The notes: a model not told the origin generated them from the sequence alone. Numbered from the stretch's first letter, positions 1 through 7,056 are shown. The stretch is DNA of 12,818 nucleotides from Bdellovibrionales bacterium (GCA_021730855.1 JAKFYM010000238.1:1-12818), one strand, 5' to 3'. A program made the numbers and translations.

Positions 1-170
1 AGGTTATTCTTAAAAAAAGAACTGACCTGCCCTCCTCGATCGGTGGATTGCAACAGGAGCTCTTCCTGCTGCTTTTCCATTTGCTCCACTCTTTGCTGCA
101 AATCGGCTAGTTCATCCGCTTGCGCGGCGATCGACAGCAGGAATGAGGCTATAATCACGATTCTCGTCAC
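1..170 (-). CDS. Exported coiled-coil protein, probable outer-membrane/porin-like, N-terminal fragment
   Basis: This is the 5' end of a gene that continues beyond the left edge of the window. Reading leftward from a GTG at 168-170 gives about 56 codons. There is a hydrophobic signal peptide of about 18 residues (core IVIIASFLLSIA) ending in AQA before Asp, a good signal peptidase I site. A short heptad-like coiled coil follows (about residues 20-42, rich in L, Q and E: LADLQQRVEQMEKQQEELL), then a segment beginning SSFFKNN. The start is supported by a strong Shine-Dalgarno sequence (AAGGGGG on the minus strand, 175-181) four bases upstream. A signal peptide followed by a short coiled coil is common in Gram-negative porins and porin-like outer-membrane proteins, but the barrel lies outside the window, so the family is inferred. 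It is divergent from the deiminase gene at 315. Confidence 0.6.
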   Translation of the reverse strand, partial: MTRIVIIASFLLSIAAQADELADLQQRVEQMEKQQEELLLQSTDRGGQVSSFFKNN

Positions 171-181
171 AGATCCCCCTT

Positions 182-200
182 GGGCTTTATAAACGAGCCC
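182..200. repeat. Short inverted repeat in divergent promoter region
   Basis: GGGCT (182-186) and AGCCC (196-200) form a perfect 5-bp dyad around the AT-rich spacer TTTATAAAC G. It lies immediately upstream of the Shine-Dalgarno sequence of the leftward gene. It could be an operator or a 5'-UTR hairpin for that gene, or chance; the arms are short. Confidence 0.25.
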
Positions 201-314
201 TTTGCTAGGACACAAGCCTCCAGAATGCCTGAATAAATCTAGGGAGATGGCGGGGCAATATGCGCTCAACTAATTCGGTGCGAAACAAGCCCTCCAGTGC
301 TACAACGCCTCGCA

Positions 315-1271
315 ATGAAAGCCCTTCTTCTATTCTTGCTTTGCCATTTTCCCCACCTGGTTTCCGCGCAGGCAACGGCTCGGCCTTTTGTCGAGTATGA
401 ACCCGTCAAGTATCTCGTGATGAGCGCGGGCTTTGAGTACCAGACGCTGCCCGTGAAACGGAAAATTCTCCAACACCTTCCCCCAGGCGTGACCGTGCTC
501 GTCTATGCTCTCACCGCAGAGGAATGGAAAACTTTTTCACGCCTAACCGCGGATCTCGGCCCACTGCCGCTGGAGCCAGTCATCATTGTCGACACTGGGG
601 AGACCACGTGGCCGCGCGACAACATGCCTTTCCCCGTCTGGGAGAACAATAAATGGCATTTAGTCGATGCCCCCTACTATGAAGGCTACGATCCAGATCT
701 GCCGATTGCCGCCCATTTTGGCCTCGAGCTAAAAAGGCATCACTATTATTTTGAACATGGGAACTTGGTGTCTAATCGCCGTGGAGAATGTTTTGTGGTG
801 CAAGAAATCTTTGCCACGCAGGCCCCGGATTCCCTATTTTTAGACAGCTACGGCTGCCAAACCCTCACCCGCCTTCCTTACCTGCCCGGCATGGGCCACG
901 GCATCGGACATGTGGATGAAATGCTAAAATTTATGTCGGATGATCTGGTCCTCACTAGCCAACCCGAGCTGGTAAAATCCCTAGAAGGGGCGGGCTATCG
1001 GGTGTTGCTCTTGCCTCAAGCCAAACTCCCCCCGGAGCTCGCGAAGCGGGGAGTGATGCCTCAGCGATCCTATGTGAATTCTCTACTCCTCAATGACACC
1101 GTATTCGTGCCCACTTTTGGCTTGGAAACAGACGAGGCAGCCCTAGATATTTACCGCTCCCTGGGCCTAAAGGTGGTGGGCGTCGATAGTGCTTATGTGG
1201 CTGACTATGGGGGCGGCGCTTTGCATTGCTTGACGGCCACCTATCCCGATTTCAACGCCTCACAACCCTAG
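315..1271 (+). CDS. Secreted PAD_porph-family (agmatine/peptidylarginine) deiminase
   Basis: This predicted 318-residue protein belongs to the bacterial agmatine deiminase/Porphyromonas-type peptidylarginine deiminase family, which hydrolyses guanidino groups through a thioimidate on a cysteine. Residues 1-18 form a signal peptide (cleavage likely after VSA), so it should act in the periplasm or outside the cell. Family landmarks occur in order: WPRDN (99-103), EHGN (147-150), GHVDE (198-202, with H199 and D201), SYVNSLLL followed by VPTFG (about 252-269), and GGGALHC (299-305) with candidate nucleophile C305. Two usually invariant spots differ: EGGN reads EHGN and GGGN reads GGGA. Known agmatine deiminases are normally cytoplasmic, so export argues for another substrate, perhaps peptidyl or free arginine; this is inference. 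I prefer the ATG at 315 because it opens the signal peptide cleanly; an in-frame GTG at 297 adds six residues. Neither start has a clear Shine-Dalgarno sequence. Its last 12 bp overlap the convergent gene at 1260. Confidence 0.85.
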   Translation: MKALLLFLLCHFPHLVSAQATARPFVEYEPVKYLVMSAGFEYQTLPVKRKILQHLPPGVTVLVYALTAEEWKTFSRLTADLGPLPLEPVIIVDTGETTWPRDNMPFPVWENNKWHLVDAPYYEGYDPDLPIAAHFGLELKRHHYYFEHGNLVSNRRGECFVVQEIFATQAPDSLFLDSYGCQTLTRLPYLPGMGHGIGHVDEMLKFMSDDLVLTSQPELVKSLEGAGYRVLLLPQAKLPPELAKRGVMPQRSYVNSLLLNDTVFVPTFGLETDEAALDIYRSLGLKVVGVDSAYVADYGGGALHCLTATYPDFNASQP

Positions 1272-2108
1272 GATCCACTGGGCATTGCTTCCCTCGTGAT
1301 CACCTTGCTGGTTCTTCACGATACCCACGATTCTTCCGTTCAGAAAAACCGGTGCACCCCAGGTGCCATCCCGCAAGCCACTCACGATCACCCCACGTGG
1401 CTGGCCTAAATAGGATTCTAAGGTGTCGTCTTCCTGAGTCCAAGCAGTGGGGCCATCTTCTTGCCTTAGGGTCTCCACAGGTCCTGAGATTCCGTCCGGA
1501 TCTTCCGTGGGCGCTGGCTGCTGAGGCGGGAGGCGCCTTTGCAGAGGAATGGTGATCACCGTGGACGAGAGCTTTACCTCGGCCACACCATCACGATTAG
1601 GCCCGGGAACACTCAACGTCTCCGTGACCAGAGTGTTCGCGAGCTCTGCCGGCGTAAGCGGCGTGGGCTGGAGAGAAGGGGCCACGACCTGCTCCGGTAG
1701 GGCCTCCATAGTATTAAAAATCGCCGTTTTCTGTGCAGGGTTCACCCGAAGGATTTCTCGCACCTGAAAAGCATCCGTCACGTTCTCGTTCTGCCGCCGC
1801 AGATGGAACTCCATGTTCTTCACCTCAAAACTGCCATCTTGATTGCCAATGCAATCAGAGCTGGTGAGCACCGTATTATCGGCCAGCACCGTGGCTGTGC
1901 AGTACGCACTCTCCGAGAGAGACTCGCCTACGGACAAACCAATCGTATCGCCACTATTGGCTCGATGCACTTCTAAGAGACCGATGGGCTGTGCGGCCCA
2001 AGGGGTGCCGATCAGTTCGGTGGCGTCGATCGAGATGTTTGGACGGGCACAGCTGCTGGCTAGGATAAGGATGCTGGCAAAAAGGAGATTGAGAGAAAAA
2101 AAACGCAT
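1260..2108 (-). CDS. Lipoprotein with inactive trypsin-like (S1) serine protease fold
   Basis: The 282-residue product starts with a lipoprotein-type signal (residues 1-19; Cys20 in the box ASSC, a slightly atypical lipobox), so it is probably membrane anchored. The body resembles a chymotrypsin-fold protease. CTATVLADNTVLTSSDC (70-86) matches the strand-turn-strand around the catalytic His and keeps both disulfide cysteines. KTAIF (127-131) sits where DIALL carries the catalytic Asp. GTWGAPVFLNGRIVGI (248-263) matches the GDSGGPVF strand. The catalytic positions appear to be His to D85, Asp to K127 and Ser to W250, so peptidase activity is not expected. A proline- and acid-rich insert (about 185-235) lies between the two halves. 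A binding or scaffold role is possible. The ATG at 2108 is preferred over an in-frame TTG at 2123: it has GGAG nine bases upstream (2118-2121) and starts the signal sequence directly. The fold call is from motif pattern only. Confidence 0.7.
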   Translation of the reverse strand: MRFFSLNLLFASILILASSCARPNISIDATELIGTPWAAQPIGLLEVHRANSGDTIGLSVGESLSESAYCTATVLADNTVLTSSDCIGNQDGSFEVKNMEFHLRRQNENVTDAFQVREILRVNPAQKTAIFNTMEALPEQVVAPSLQPTPLTPAELANTLVTETLSVPGPNRDGVAEVKLSSTVITIPLQRRLPPQQPAPTEDPDGISGPVETLRQEDGPTAWTQEDDTLESYLGQPRGVIVSGLRDGTWGAPVFLNGRIVGIVKNQQGDHEGSNAQWILGL

Positions 2109-2159
2109 CAAACACAGCTCCAATCATTCCGCCACAAGGCCGGTAGCAGGCTAAAGCGA

Positions 2160-2178
2160 GCATAGAGATAGTCTATGC
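2160..2178. promoter_or_regulatory. Operator-like perfect inverted repeat between divergent genes
   Basis: GCATAGA, spacer GATAG, then TCTATGC: a perfect 7-bp dyad with a 5-bp spacer. It lies 51 bp upstream of the pseudoprotease start (2108, minus strand) and 66 bp upstream of the glycosyltransferase start (2245, plus strand). The size and symmetry fit a dimeric transcription-factor site that could act on one or both genes. No regulator is encoded nearby, so function is inferred from geometry alone. Confidence 0.4.
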
Positions 2179-2244
2179 GGGTGGGCCTGTCAAAAGACTA
2201 AGATTCATGGACATTTCTTTTGTCGTCCGCATAATCTGTGGTTC

Positions 2245-3498
2245 ATGAAAATGCTTGCGTATCTATGCACCGGCCTCTTGTTGGGCTCGGTGCTCTATAT
2301 GGCTGTAAGCCCCATGAAATTCCAGTGGGACTTCTTTGTGTTTTACGATGCTGCCCAGTCGCTGCGCTACCATCTAAACCCTTACCAACCCTCCGAACTC
2401 GGCACTCTAGGCCTAAGACAAAGCCCTCTTAGCTTCACCTACCCACCACTGAGCATTTTGGGCTTTTTCCCCCTGGCCTTCCTGCCACCGGCAGCGGCGG
2501 CCATGCTGTGGTTTGTGCTGAAATGCGTGCTCTTTGTTTGGTTTCTAAAGGTCACGGCCTTCGTGCACCGCTTCGACTGGCGGAACCCCTTGGATAGCTC
2601 GCTCCTATTCCTGGGATTTAACTCCACCCTGCTGAGTGACCTAGGCTCGGGCAATACATCGATCCCGCAGTTTCTTTTGGTGTGGAGCGGAATTGCCCTC
2701 TTTCTGCGAGGAAAAGAGGCTTGGTCTGGGCTCTGCCTTAGTGCTTCGGCTTTTCTGAAGCTTCAGCCCCTAGTCTTGTTATTCCTCCTACCCCTAGTGC
2801 GACGCCCCGCGCGCTGGCGCGCCCTGGTTATAGGCCTAGGCATCTTTGCGCTCTATATAGGCGCTAATTTCCTGTTTTTCCCCGAAGGTTCGCGCGCCTT
2901 TTTACAGGAAGCAATGCTGCGTGTGGGCGGGGAGCGAGGCATTGTCTCTCCCTCAGCCTTAGCCCTCCTTCAGGAGAGCCTGCAGATGCTAGGAAGCGTT
3001 TCTTATCTGGCCCCTTGGCAGGACTACTTCCTCGGCTACGCTCGCTACTACTATGTTCTTTTTGTTTTGGGCTTTGGCGGACTTTCCTTTGCGCTGCTCT
3101 GGAAAAATCGTTCCACCCGCTGGTTATCCGAGACGGAGGCCGTCTGCCTGGGACTGCTCACCTACCTCGCTATCATCCCTCGCGTGAAGTCTTATGAGTT
3201 CATCTTGGCCTTGCCCATTGCCGGATATGTTCTTGCCCGCACCGAAGTCAAATACCGCTATGCGCTCTGGCTCTTCTTATGTTTGCCCGTGGTGTATCCG
3301 CTTTCCCCAGAGGGATTCCTCGACCTAACCTCCTCCGCCCAACTCGGACCGGTGAAAAAAGTTCAGTCGCTATTCTTCCACTACCTGCCTTATTGGCAAA
3401 CCCTACTGCTTTGGGGCTGGTTTGCCCAAAAGTACATAAGACTAGCCGGCGGCCCCTCACAGAAACCCTCCGCGCCCCCGGCCACAACATTCACGTAA
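2245..3498 (+). CDS. GT87-family (DUF2029) polytopic membrane glycosyltransferase
   Basis: This 417-residue, very hydrophobic protein has roughly ten predicted membrane segments by eye. It carries the N-terminal signature of glycosyltransferase family 87, which includes the mycobacterial mannosyltransferase PimE: QWDFFVFYDAAQSL (27-40) after the first membrane helix, then NPY (45-47), then FTYPP (64-68) leading into a second hydrophobic stretch (LSILGFFPLAFLPP). D29 is the likely catalytic base, matching the conserved Asp of the first external loop. Further on, the K-x-x-P pattern in AFLKLQPLVLLFLLPL is also typical. Such enzymes are GT-C-fold transferases that take a sugar, usually mannose, from a polyprenyl phosphate and add it to a glycan or lipid outside the cytoplasmic membrane. 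Acceptor and sugar cannot be told from sequence. There is no clear Shine-Dalgarno sequence at the ATG at 2245; ATG at 2251 is an alternative. It is transcribed alone and converges on ppiC, with 21 bp between stop codons. Confidence 0.8.
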   Translation: MKMLAYLCTGLLLGSVLYMAVSPMKFQWDFFVFYDAAQSLRYHLNPYQPSELGTLGLRQSPLSFTYPPLSILGFFPLAFLPPAAAAMLWFVLKCVLFVWFLKVTAFVHRFDWRNPLDSSLLFLGFNSTLLSDLGSGNTSIPQFLLVWSGIALFLRGKEAWSGLCLSASAFLKLQPLVLLFLLPLVRRPARWRALVIGLGIFALYIGANFLFFPEGSRAFLQEAMLRVGGERGIVSPSALALLQESLQMLGSVSYLAPWQDYFLGYARYYYVLFVLGFGGLSFALLWKNRSTRWLSETEAVCLGLLTYLAIIPRVKSYEFILALPIAGYVLARTEVKYRYALWLFLCLPVVYPLSPEGFLDLTSSAQLGPVKKVQSLFFHYLPYWQTLLLWGWFAQKYIRLAGGPSQKPSAPPATTFT

Positions 3499-3519
3499 AG
3501 CAACCTTCCAGAGGCCTTG

Positions 3520-3789
3520 CTAAGCGTATCTCTGGATCAGATGATAGCCAAACTGCGTGCGCACGGGCTTAGACACCTCGCCCACCGCCAACGCAAAAGC
3601 CGCCTCGTCAAAAGAAGGCACCATCGCGCCTCGCCCGAACTCCCCGAGATCGCCCCCATCCTCTTTCGAAGGGCATTGCGAAAAGGCCTTTGCCAGCTCT
3701 TCAAAGGATTTTCCCTGGGCTAGGCTCTGCAAAAGATCGTTGGCTTCGTATTCTTGACTCACAAGTATGTGTCGCGCTTTGATTTTCAT
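3520..3789 (-). CDS. ppiC: Single-domain parvulin peptidyl-prolyl cis-trans isomerase (PpiC-like)
   Basis: This 89-residue protein is one complete parvulin domain with no signal peptide or membrane segment, close in size to E. coli PpiC (93 residues). It should be a cytoplasmic prolyl isomerase/folding helper. Visible family features are ARHILV (5-10, active-site H7), F-S-Q-C-P-S (36-41, C39), the GGDLGEFGRG turn (45-54), M56, VPSFDEAAF (57-65, with F60), and QFGYHLI (79-85, H83). These match the known active-site set His/Cys/Met/Phe/His. The start at 3789 is well supported by GAGGAG (minus strand, 3794-3799) four bases upstream. It is monocistronic, convergent with the GT87 gene and divergent from the MBOAT gene. 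Confidence 0.92.
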   Translation of the reverse strand: MKIKARHILVSQEYEANDLLQSLAQGKSFEELAKAFSQCPSKEDGGDLGEFGRGAMVPSFDEAAFALAVGEVSKPVRTQFGYHLIQRYA

Positions 3790-3942
3790 TTTTCTCCTCT
3801 ACTGCTGTTAGAGCTGGTTAGAACGAAGGAATTGAAGCAGGTCCTATAAAAAAAAGCGAGGATTGCGCGGAGGAAAGCAGCTTTTTCTACGCGAAACTGG
3901 GTGTACACACCCTCCTCTTCCATTATACCTTTTCCTCATCCT

Positions 3943-5325
3943 ATGCTTTTCAACTCCATGGAATTCGCCTGGTTCTTCGTCGTGGTCTACGCGCTTTTTG
4001 CGATCGCCGCGCCCCGCTATCGCAATCTGATTCTGCTTCTCGCTAGCTGCCATTTTTATGCGGCTTTTATCCCTAAGTACCTACTCGTGCTTTTTGCGGT
4101 GATCGTGCTCGACTATGTCGCGGGCATTTTGCTGGAACGCTATGAGAGAAAGCGCACCATTCTGATTCTAAGTCTTATCGGGAATATTGGGATTCTGGCT
4201 GTCTTCAAGTACTACAATTTCTTCACCGACAATGTGAACACGCTCGCCACGAGTCTCGGCTGGAATTATGCGCTAGAGCATTTGGCTTTTGTGCTTCCGA
4301 TTGGTTTGTCGTTCCATACGTTTCAATCAATGAGCTATACGATCGAGGTCTACCGCGGGCACCAGAGGGCCGAACGGAATTTCCTCATCTACGCGCTCTA
4401 TGTTTTGTATTTTCCGCAGCTGGTGGCCGGGCCCATCGAGCGGCCGCAGAATATGCTTTCGCAATTTCGCCTGCCATGGAAATTCGATTATGAGCGCGCC
4501 AAAAGTGCCATGCAGCTCATTGCCTGCGGGCTTGTGAAAAAATGCGTTGTGGCCGACACCTTGGCGCTCCTGGTGAACCAGGCCTATGCAGCGCCCCAGG
4601 CACAGAGTGGGGCAAGTTTGCTTTTGGCTTCCTACTTTTTCGCTTGGCAAATTTTCTGCGATTTTTCCGGCTACTCCGATATTGCGCGAGGCACCTCCCG
4701 GCTTTTTGGCATTGAGCTTATGCTCAATTTCAACAAACCCTATTTGGCCTCCTCGCTTTCGGATTTTTGGCGGCGTTGGCATATTTCGCTTTCCACTTGG
4801 TTTCGCGACTACCTATACATTCCCCTGGGCGGCAATCGGCTGGGCTTCTGGCGTCAGTCCTTTAACCTCATTGTGGTTTTCCTGCTGAGTGGGTTCTGGC
4901 ACGGAGCGAATTGGACGTTTATCATTTGGGGTGGCATTCACTGGGCGCTTCTCACCCTAGAATCCTTATTGCCTAAGCTCACGAGCTTTCGTCCCTTGAA
5001 GATTTTTTACGTCTTCAATGTGGTCACCCTCGCCTGGGTGTTTTTCCGAGCCCCTAACCTCCGTGAAGCAATCCTTGTGCTGGAACGTATTTTCACCTGG
5101 CAGCCAGGAGCGAGCTCGATCCAAGGATCCCCGCATTTCACCTTTGGTGTGCTCAGCATCTTTGTGCTCTTCCTTTTTCAGTGGGCGGATCGCAATACGT
5201 CTCTATGGGAGCGGGTGAACACTCGGCCATCGCTGCAGCGTTGGGCGGCCTATGCTTCGCTCATTTTTGTTTTTCTTTTGTTTGGCCAGTTTAACAGCAA
5301 TCAGTTCATCTATTTTCAATTCTAA
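3943..5325 (+). CDS. MBOAT-family membrane O-acyltransferase (AlgI/PatA-like)
   Basis: This 460-residue polytopic protein of the membrane-bound O-acyltransferase family is of the type that moves acetyl groups across the cytoplasmic membrane for polysaccharide O-acetylation (AlgI for alginate, PatA for peptidoglycan). The start MLFNSMEF at the ATG at 3943 matches the usual N-terminus of this family, so I reject an upstream in-frame GTG at 3901. Key motifs: SYTIEVYRG (131-139), YFPQLVAGPIERPQ (156-169), DFSGYSDIA (240-248), NFNKPY (262-267), FWRRWHISLSTWFRDYLYIPLGG (275-297, H280) and SGFWHGANWTFIIWG (316-330). H320 matches the essential MBOAT histidine. The next gene begins two bases after the stop and encodes an SGNH partner, the classic AlgI-AlgJ pairing. 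No exopolysaccharide synthase lies next to it, so the acylated polymer is unknown; the upstream GT87 gene is only a loose hint. Confidence 0.93.
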   Translation: MLFNSMEFAWFFVVVYALFAIAAPRYRNLILLLASCHFYAAFIPKYLLVLFAVIVLDYVAGILLERYERKRTILILSLIGNIGILAVFKYYNFFTDNVNTLATSLGWNYALEHLAFVLPIGLSFHTFQSMSYTIEVYRGHQRAERNFLIYALYVLYFPQLVAGPIERPQNMLSQFRLPWKFDYERAKSAMQLIACGLVKKCVVADTLALLVNQAYAAPQAQSGASLLLASYFFAWQIFCDFSGYSDIARGTSRLFGIELMLNFNKPYLASSLSDFWRRWHISLSTWFRDYLYIPLGGNRLGFWRQSFNLIVVFLLSGFWHGANWTFIIWGGIHWALLTLESLLPKLTSFRPLKIFYVFNVVTLAWVFFRAPNLREAILVLERIFTWQPGASSIQGSPHFTFGVLSIFVLFLFQWADRNTSLWERVNTRPSLQRWAAYASLIFVFLLFGQFNSNQFIYFQF

Positions 5326-5327
5326 TC

Positions 5328-6416
5328 ATGAACAAAAAATTTCTTAAAAAATTGATTCTGGTAGCCCTCCTAGTGTTGGCAATTCCCGTCAGTGAGCTGC
5401 TGCTTCCGATCGATCGCTTCTCGTTCCGCTGCTGGGAACCGCTCTTGCTGAAACGGCGCGATCGTTATCTCCCCGGCGTTTTCTACCCAAATCAGTACCT
5501 CGTGAAAGATGAGGTGGGGGACCTAGCTCCCTATTCCGACCAACAGGTGGTTAAGCGGGTGATTTGGGAAACGGATGCTTTCGGCTACCGCAATACCAAG
5601 ACCTGTGACCAACCCAATGCCATCCTCATGGGCGACTCCATGGCCGCTGGCATTGCCCTGAGCCAAGAAAAAACCATCAATGAGCTGATCAAGGCGAAAA
5701 CAGGAATTTGTAGCTATTCCTTTTCCCACGACACCACCGAGCATGCGATCAAAGCGGCCTACCGTTGGAACTGGAAGCCGAAATATGCCTTCCTCGTGGT
5801 GGCTGAGCGTAGCTTTAGCTATTTGGAGAAATTCCCGGAAGTGGAGATCCCGCCGAAAATTCGTTGGAGCAAATTCTTTTTTCAGGAGCGTGGCCTGAAT
5901 CTTCCCGTTTCCCTTTACGAGAGAGCCATTCACTCGAGCTTTGTGCAGTTTCGGGGGGTGCATGGCTTTCTGCCAGCCATAGAACGGGCCCTTTTCCCCC
6001 ATGAGTTCCTGTCGGGTCCGGAAGAAAAAAGGAAGATGCATTTCTATCAGGGAGAGAACGCGCTCGCGCCAATCACGGCAGAAAGAGTGGAGGCTGTGGC
6101 AAATCTTATCTCTACCTTCCATGAGGGCTTTCGCCGGTCCGATATTCAATTTGTTTTGATCGTGGTGCCAAATAAAGAAAGCGTCTATCCGGAGCTTATT
6201 CCCTCTGATCGACGCGCAGATTTCCTGCCTCGCCTGCAAGCAGAACTAAGCAAGAGGGGGGTGACCTATATAGATCTTTGGACGCCTTTCCGCGCTGCTT
6301 TCGAGAAGGAAAAAAAGATCTACTATCATCTCGATGACACACATTGGAATGCGGATGGCACGGAGCTAGCGGCGCATTTGGTGAAAGAAAAGCTCCTTTC
6401 CGCTCGATCCCGATAG
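5328..6416 (+). CDS. AlgJ/AlgX-like SGNH-hydrolase-fold acetyltransferase partner of the MBOAT protein
   Basis: This 362-residue protein has one N-terminal hydrophobic segment (residues 5-26, a signal anchor or uncleaved signal) and a periplasmic SGNH-like domain. A conserved lead-in TDAFGYRN (82-89) precedes ILMGDSMAAG (99-108), giving block I with nucleophile S104. DTHWNADG (337-344) supplies the C-terminal catalytic Asp and His (D337, H339), the same DxHW arrangement seen in AlgJ, AlgX and WssI-type proteins. In those systems the MBOAT protein exports acetyl groups and the SGNH protein places them on sugar hydroxyls. It could also act as an esterase. The start ATG is two bases after the MBOAT stop, so translation is probably coupled and the pair forms one operon. 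It ends 22 bp before a strong hairpin at 6438. Confidence 0.85.
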   Translation: MNKKFLKKLILVALLVLAIPVSELLLPIDRFSFRCWEPLLLKRRDRYLPGVFYPNQYLVKDEVGDLAPYSDQQVVKRVIWETDAFGYRNTKTCDQPNAILMGDSMAAGIALSQEKTINELIKAKTGICSYSFSHDTTEHAIKAAYRWNWKPKYAFLVVAERSFSYLEKFPEVEIPPKIRWSKFFFQERGLNLPVSLYERAIHSSFVQFRGVHGFLPAIERALFPHEFLSGPEEKRKMHFYQGENALAPITAERVEAVANLISTFHEGFRRSDIQFVLIVVPNKESVYPELIPSDRRADFLPRLQAELSKRGVTYIDLWTPFRAAFEKEKKIYYHLDDTHWNADGTELAAHLVKEKLLSARSR

Positions 6417-6421
6417 AGATC

Positions 6422-6437
6422 TTAGTCTATTAGTCTA
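6422..6437. repeat. Tandem 8-bp direct repeat
   Basis: TTAGTCTA occurs twice without a gap just after the SGNH gene stop and directly abuts the left arm of the 6438-6475 hairpin. Meaning unknown; it may be replication slippage. Confidence 0.4.
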
Positions 6438-6475
6438 GAGGAAAGAGCAGACTGCAGTTTTTCCGCTCTTTCCTC
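6438..6475. terminator. Strong hairpin between convergent genes, probable bidirectional terminator
   Basis: GAGGAAAGAGC (6438-6448) and GCTCTTTCCTC (6465-6475) form a perfect 11-bp stem around a 16-nt loop. It lies 22 bp after the SGNH stop and 11 bp after the stop of the leftward hemerythrin gene, which is where a shared terminator is expected. Neither side has a good uridine tract, so it is not a textbook intrinsic terminator. It may instead block 3' exonucleases or act with Rho. Confidence 0.6.
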
Positions 6476-6485
6476 CAGGCGTGGT

Positions 6486-7049
6486 CTACTGATGCTGGTG
6501 AAGATGGTTTTCTGCCCAGGCATTTCGCGCTCCGGGGCTCGTTCCAATTTCGTTCCCTGCTTCAAAATCGGCCTTTAACTGTAAATACGTCTGTCCTAGA
6601 GCCACGCGTTCGTCGGGCTCGGAGTTCTTTCTGAAATCAGGAAGGAGCTCTTCTTCTTCCTCCTCAATATGGTGCTCTACCAATTCGGCTAACACCTTCA
6701 CTCGGGCCGACCATAAATCTTCATCCTTGGTGCCTTTGGCTTCTTCGATCAACTGGTCGGCCAAGCCGTGTTCCACGTCTCCTTCTAAGCCGCCTTCGCG
6801 AAGCTCTTTATCTTGCTTCATATAAACATAGAGAGACTCTTCTTCGGGTTTGGCGTGAGAAATGAGAAGAGGGGCAAATTGGTCGAAAGCCTTCCTTCTT
6901 TTTGACAAGGATTGCTCCGAGTCCTTCAGCACCTCTATGAGCTTCTTCAAAGGTTTATGGTCTTCTAAAATCAAGGTCACGATATCTTCCTGTGCGGTCT
7001 TGGACCGGCCATTCGTTTTTGCCTTGCCATTTTTTGTCGCTTTTTTCAT
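6486..7049 (-). CDS. Hemerythrin HHE-domain protein with lysine-rich N-terminal tail
   Basis: This 187-residue soluble protein has a four-helix hemerythrin-like fold expected to bind a di-iron centre. Candidate ligands fall in the usual helix pattern: H31 (in EDHKPL), H65 with E69 (SHAKPEEE), H94 (VEHGLAD), H126 and E130 (EHHIEEEEEELLPDF). HHE proteins are linked to oxygen or nitric-oxide sensing, iron-sulfur repair and stress; the exact role here is unknown. Residues 1-18 (KKATKNGKAK and onward) are very basic and low complexity, like a histone-H1-type nucleic-acid-binding tail, so DNA association is possible. The ATG at 7049 is chosen over an upstream in-frame start at 7106 because of AAGGAG seven bases upstream and a natural tail sequence. 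It is divergent from ku with 198 bp between starts, so shared stress control with the NHEJ operon is plausible. Confidence 0.88.
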   Translation of the reverse strand: MKKATKNGKAKTNGRSKTAQEDIVTLILEDHKPLKKLIEVLKDSEQSLSKRRKAFDQFAPLLISHAKPEEESLYVYMKQDKELREGGLEGDVEHGLADQLIEEAKGTKDEDLWSARVKVLAELVEHHIEEEEEELLPDFRKNSEPDERVALGQTYLQLKADFEAGNEIGTSPGARNAWAENHLHQHQ

Positions 7050-7056
7050 TTTGAGT

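Noticed and set aside
260..400. Alternative plus-strand frame starting at ATG 260 after a GGGAG-like sequence
   Set aside because: It runs about 46 codons out of frame through the deiminase signal peptide and has no family features.
1226..1555. 109-codon plus-strand frame across the deiminase/pseudoprotease junction
   Set aside because: It overlaps two better supported genes and has no family motif; shadow of the minus-strand gene.
3901..3942. GTG-initiated extension of the MBOAT protein by 14 residues
   Set aside because: The extension (YTPSSSIIPFPHP) is unlike the family, which starts at MLFNS; the ATG at 3943 fits.
4327..4782. 151-codon minus-strand frame inside the MBOAT gene
   Set aside because: Antisense to highly conserved MBOAT motifs; no domain or ribosome site seen.
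5523..6239. 238-codon open frame on the minus strand inside the SGNH gene
   Set aside because: It is antisense to a gene with clear catalytic motifs, has no recognisable domain, and the composition looks like a shadow frame.
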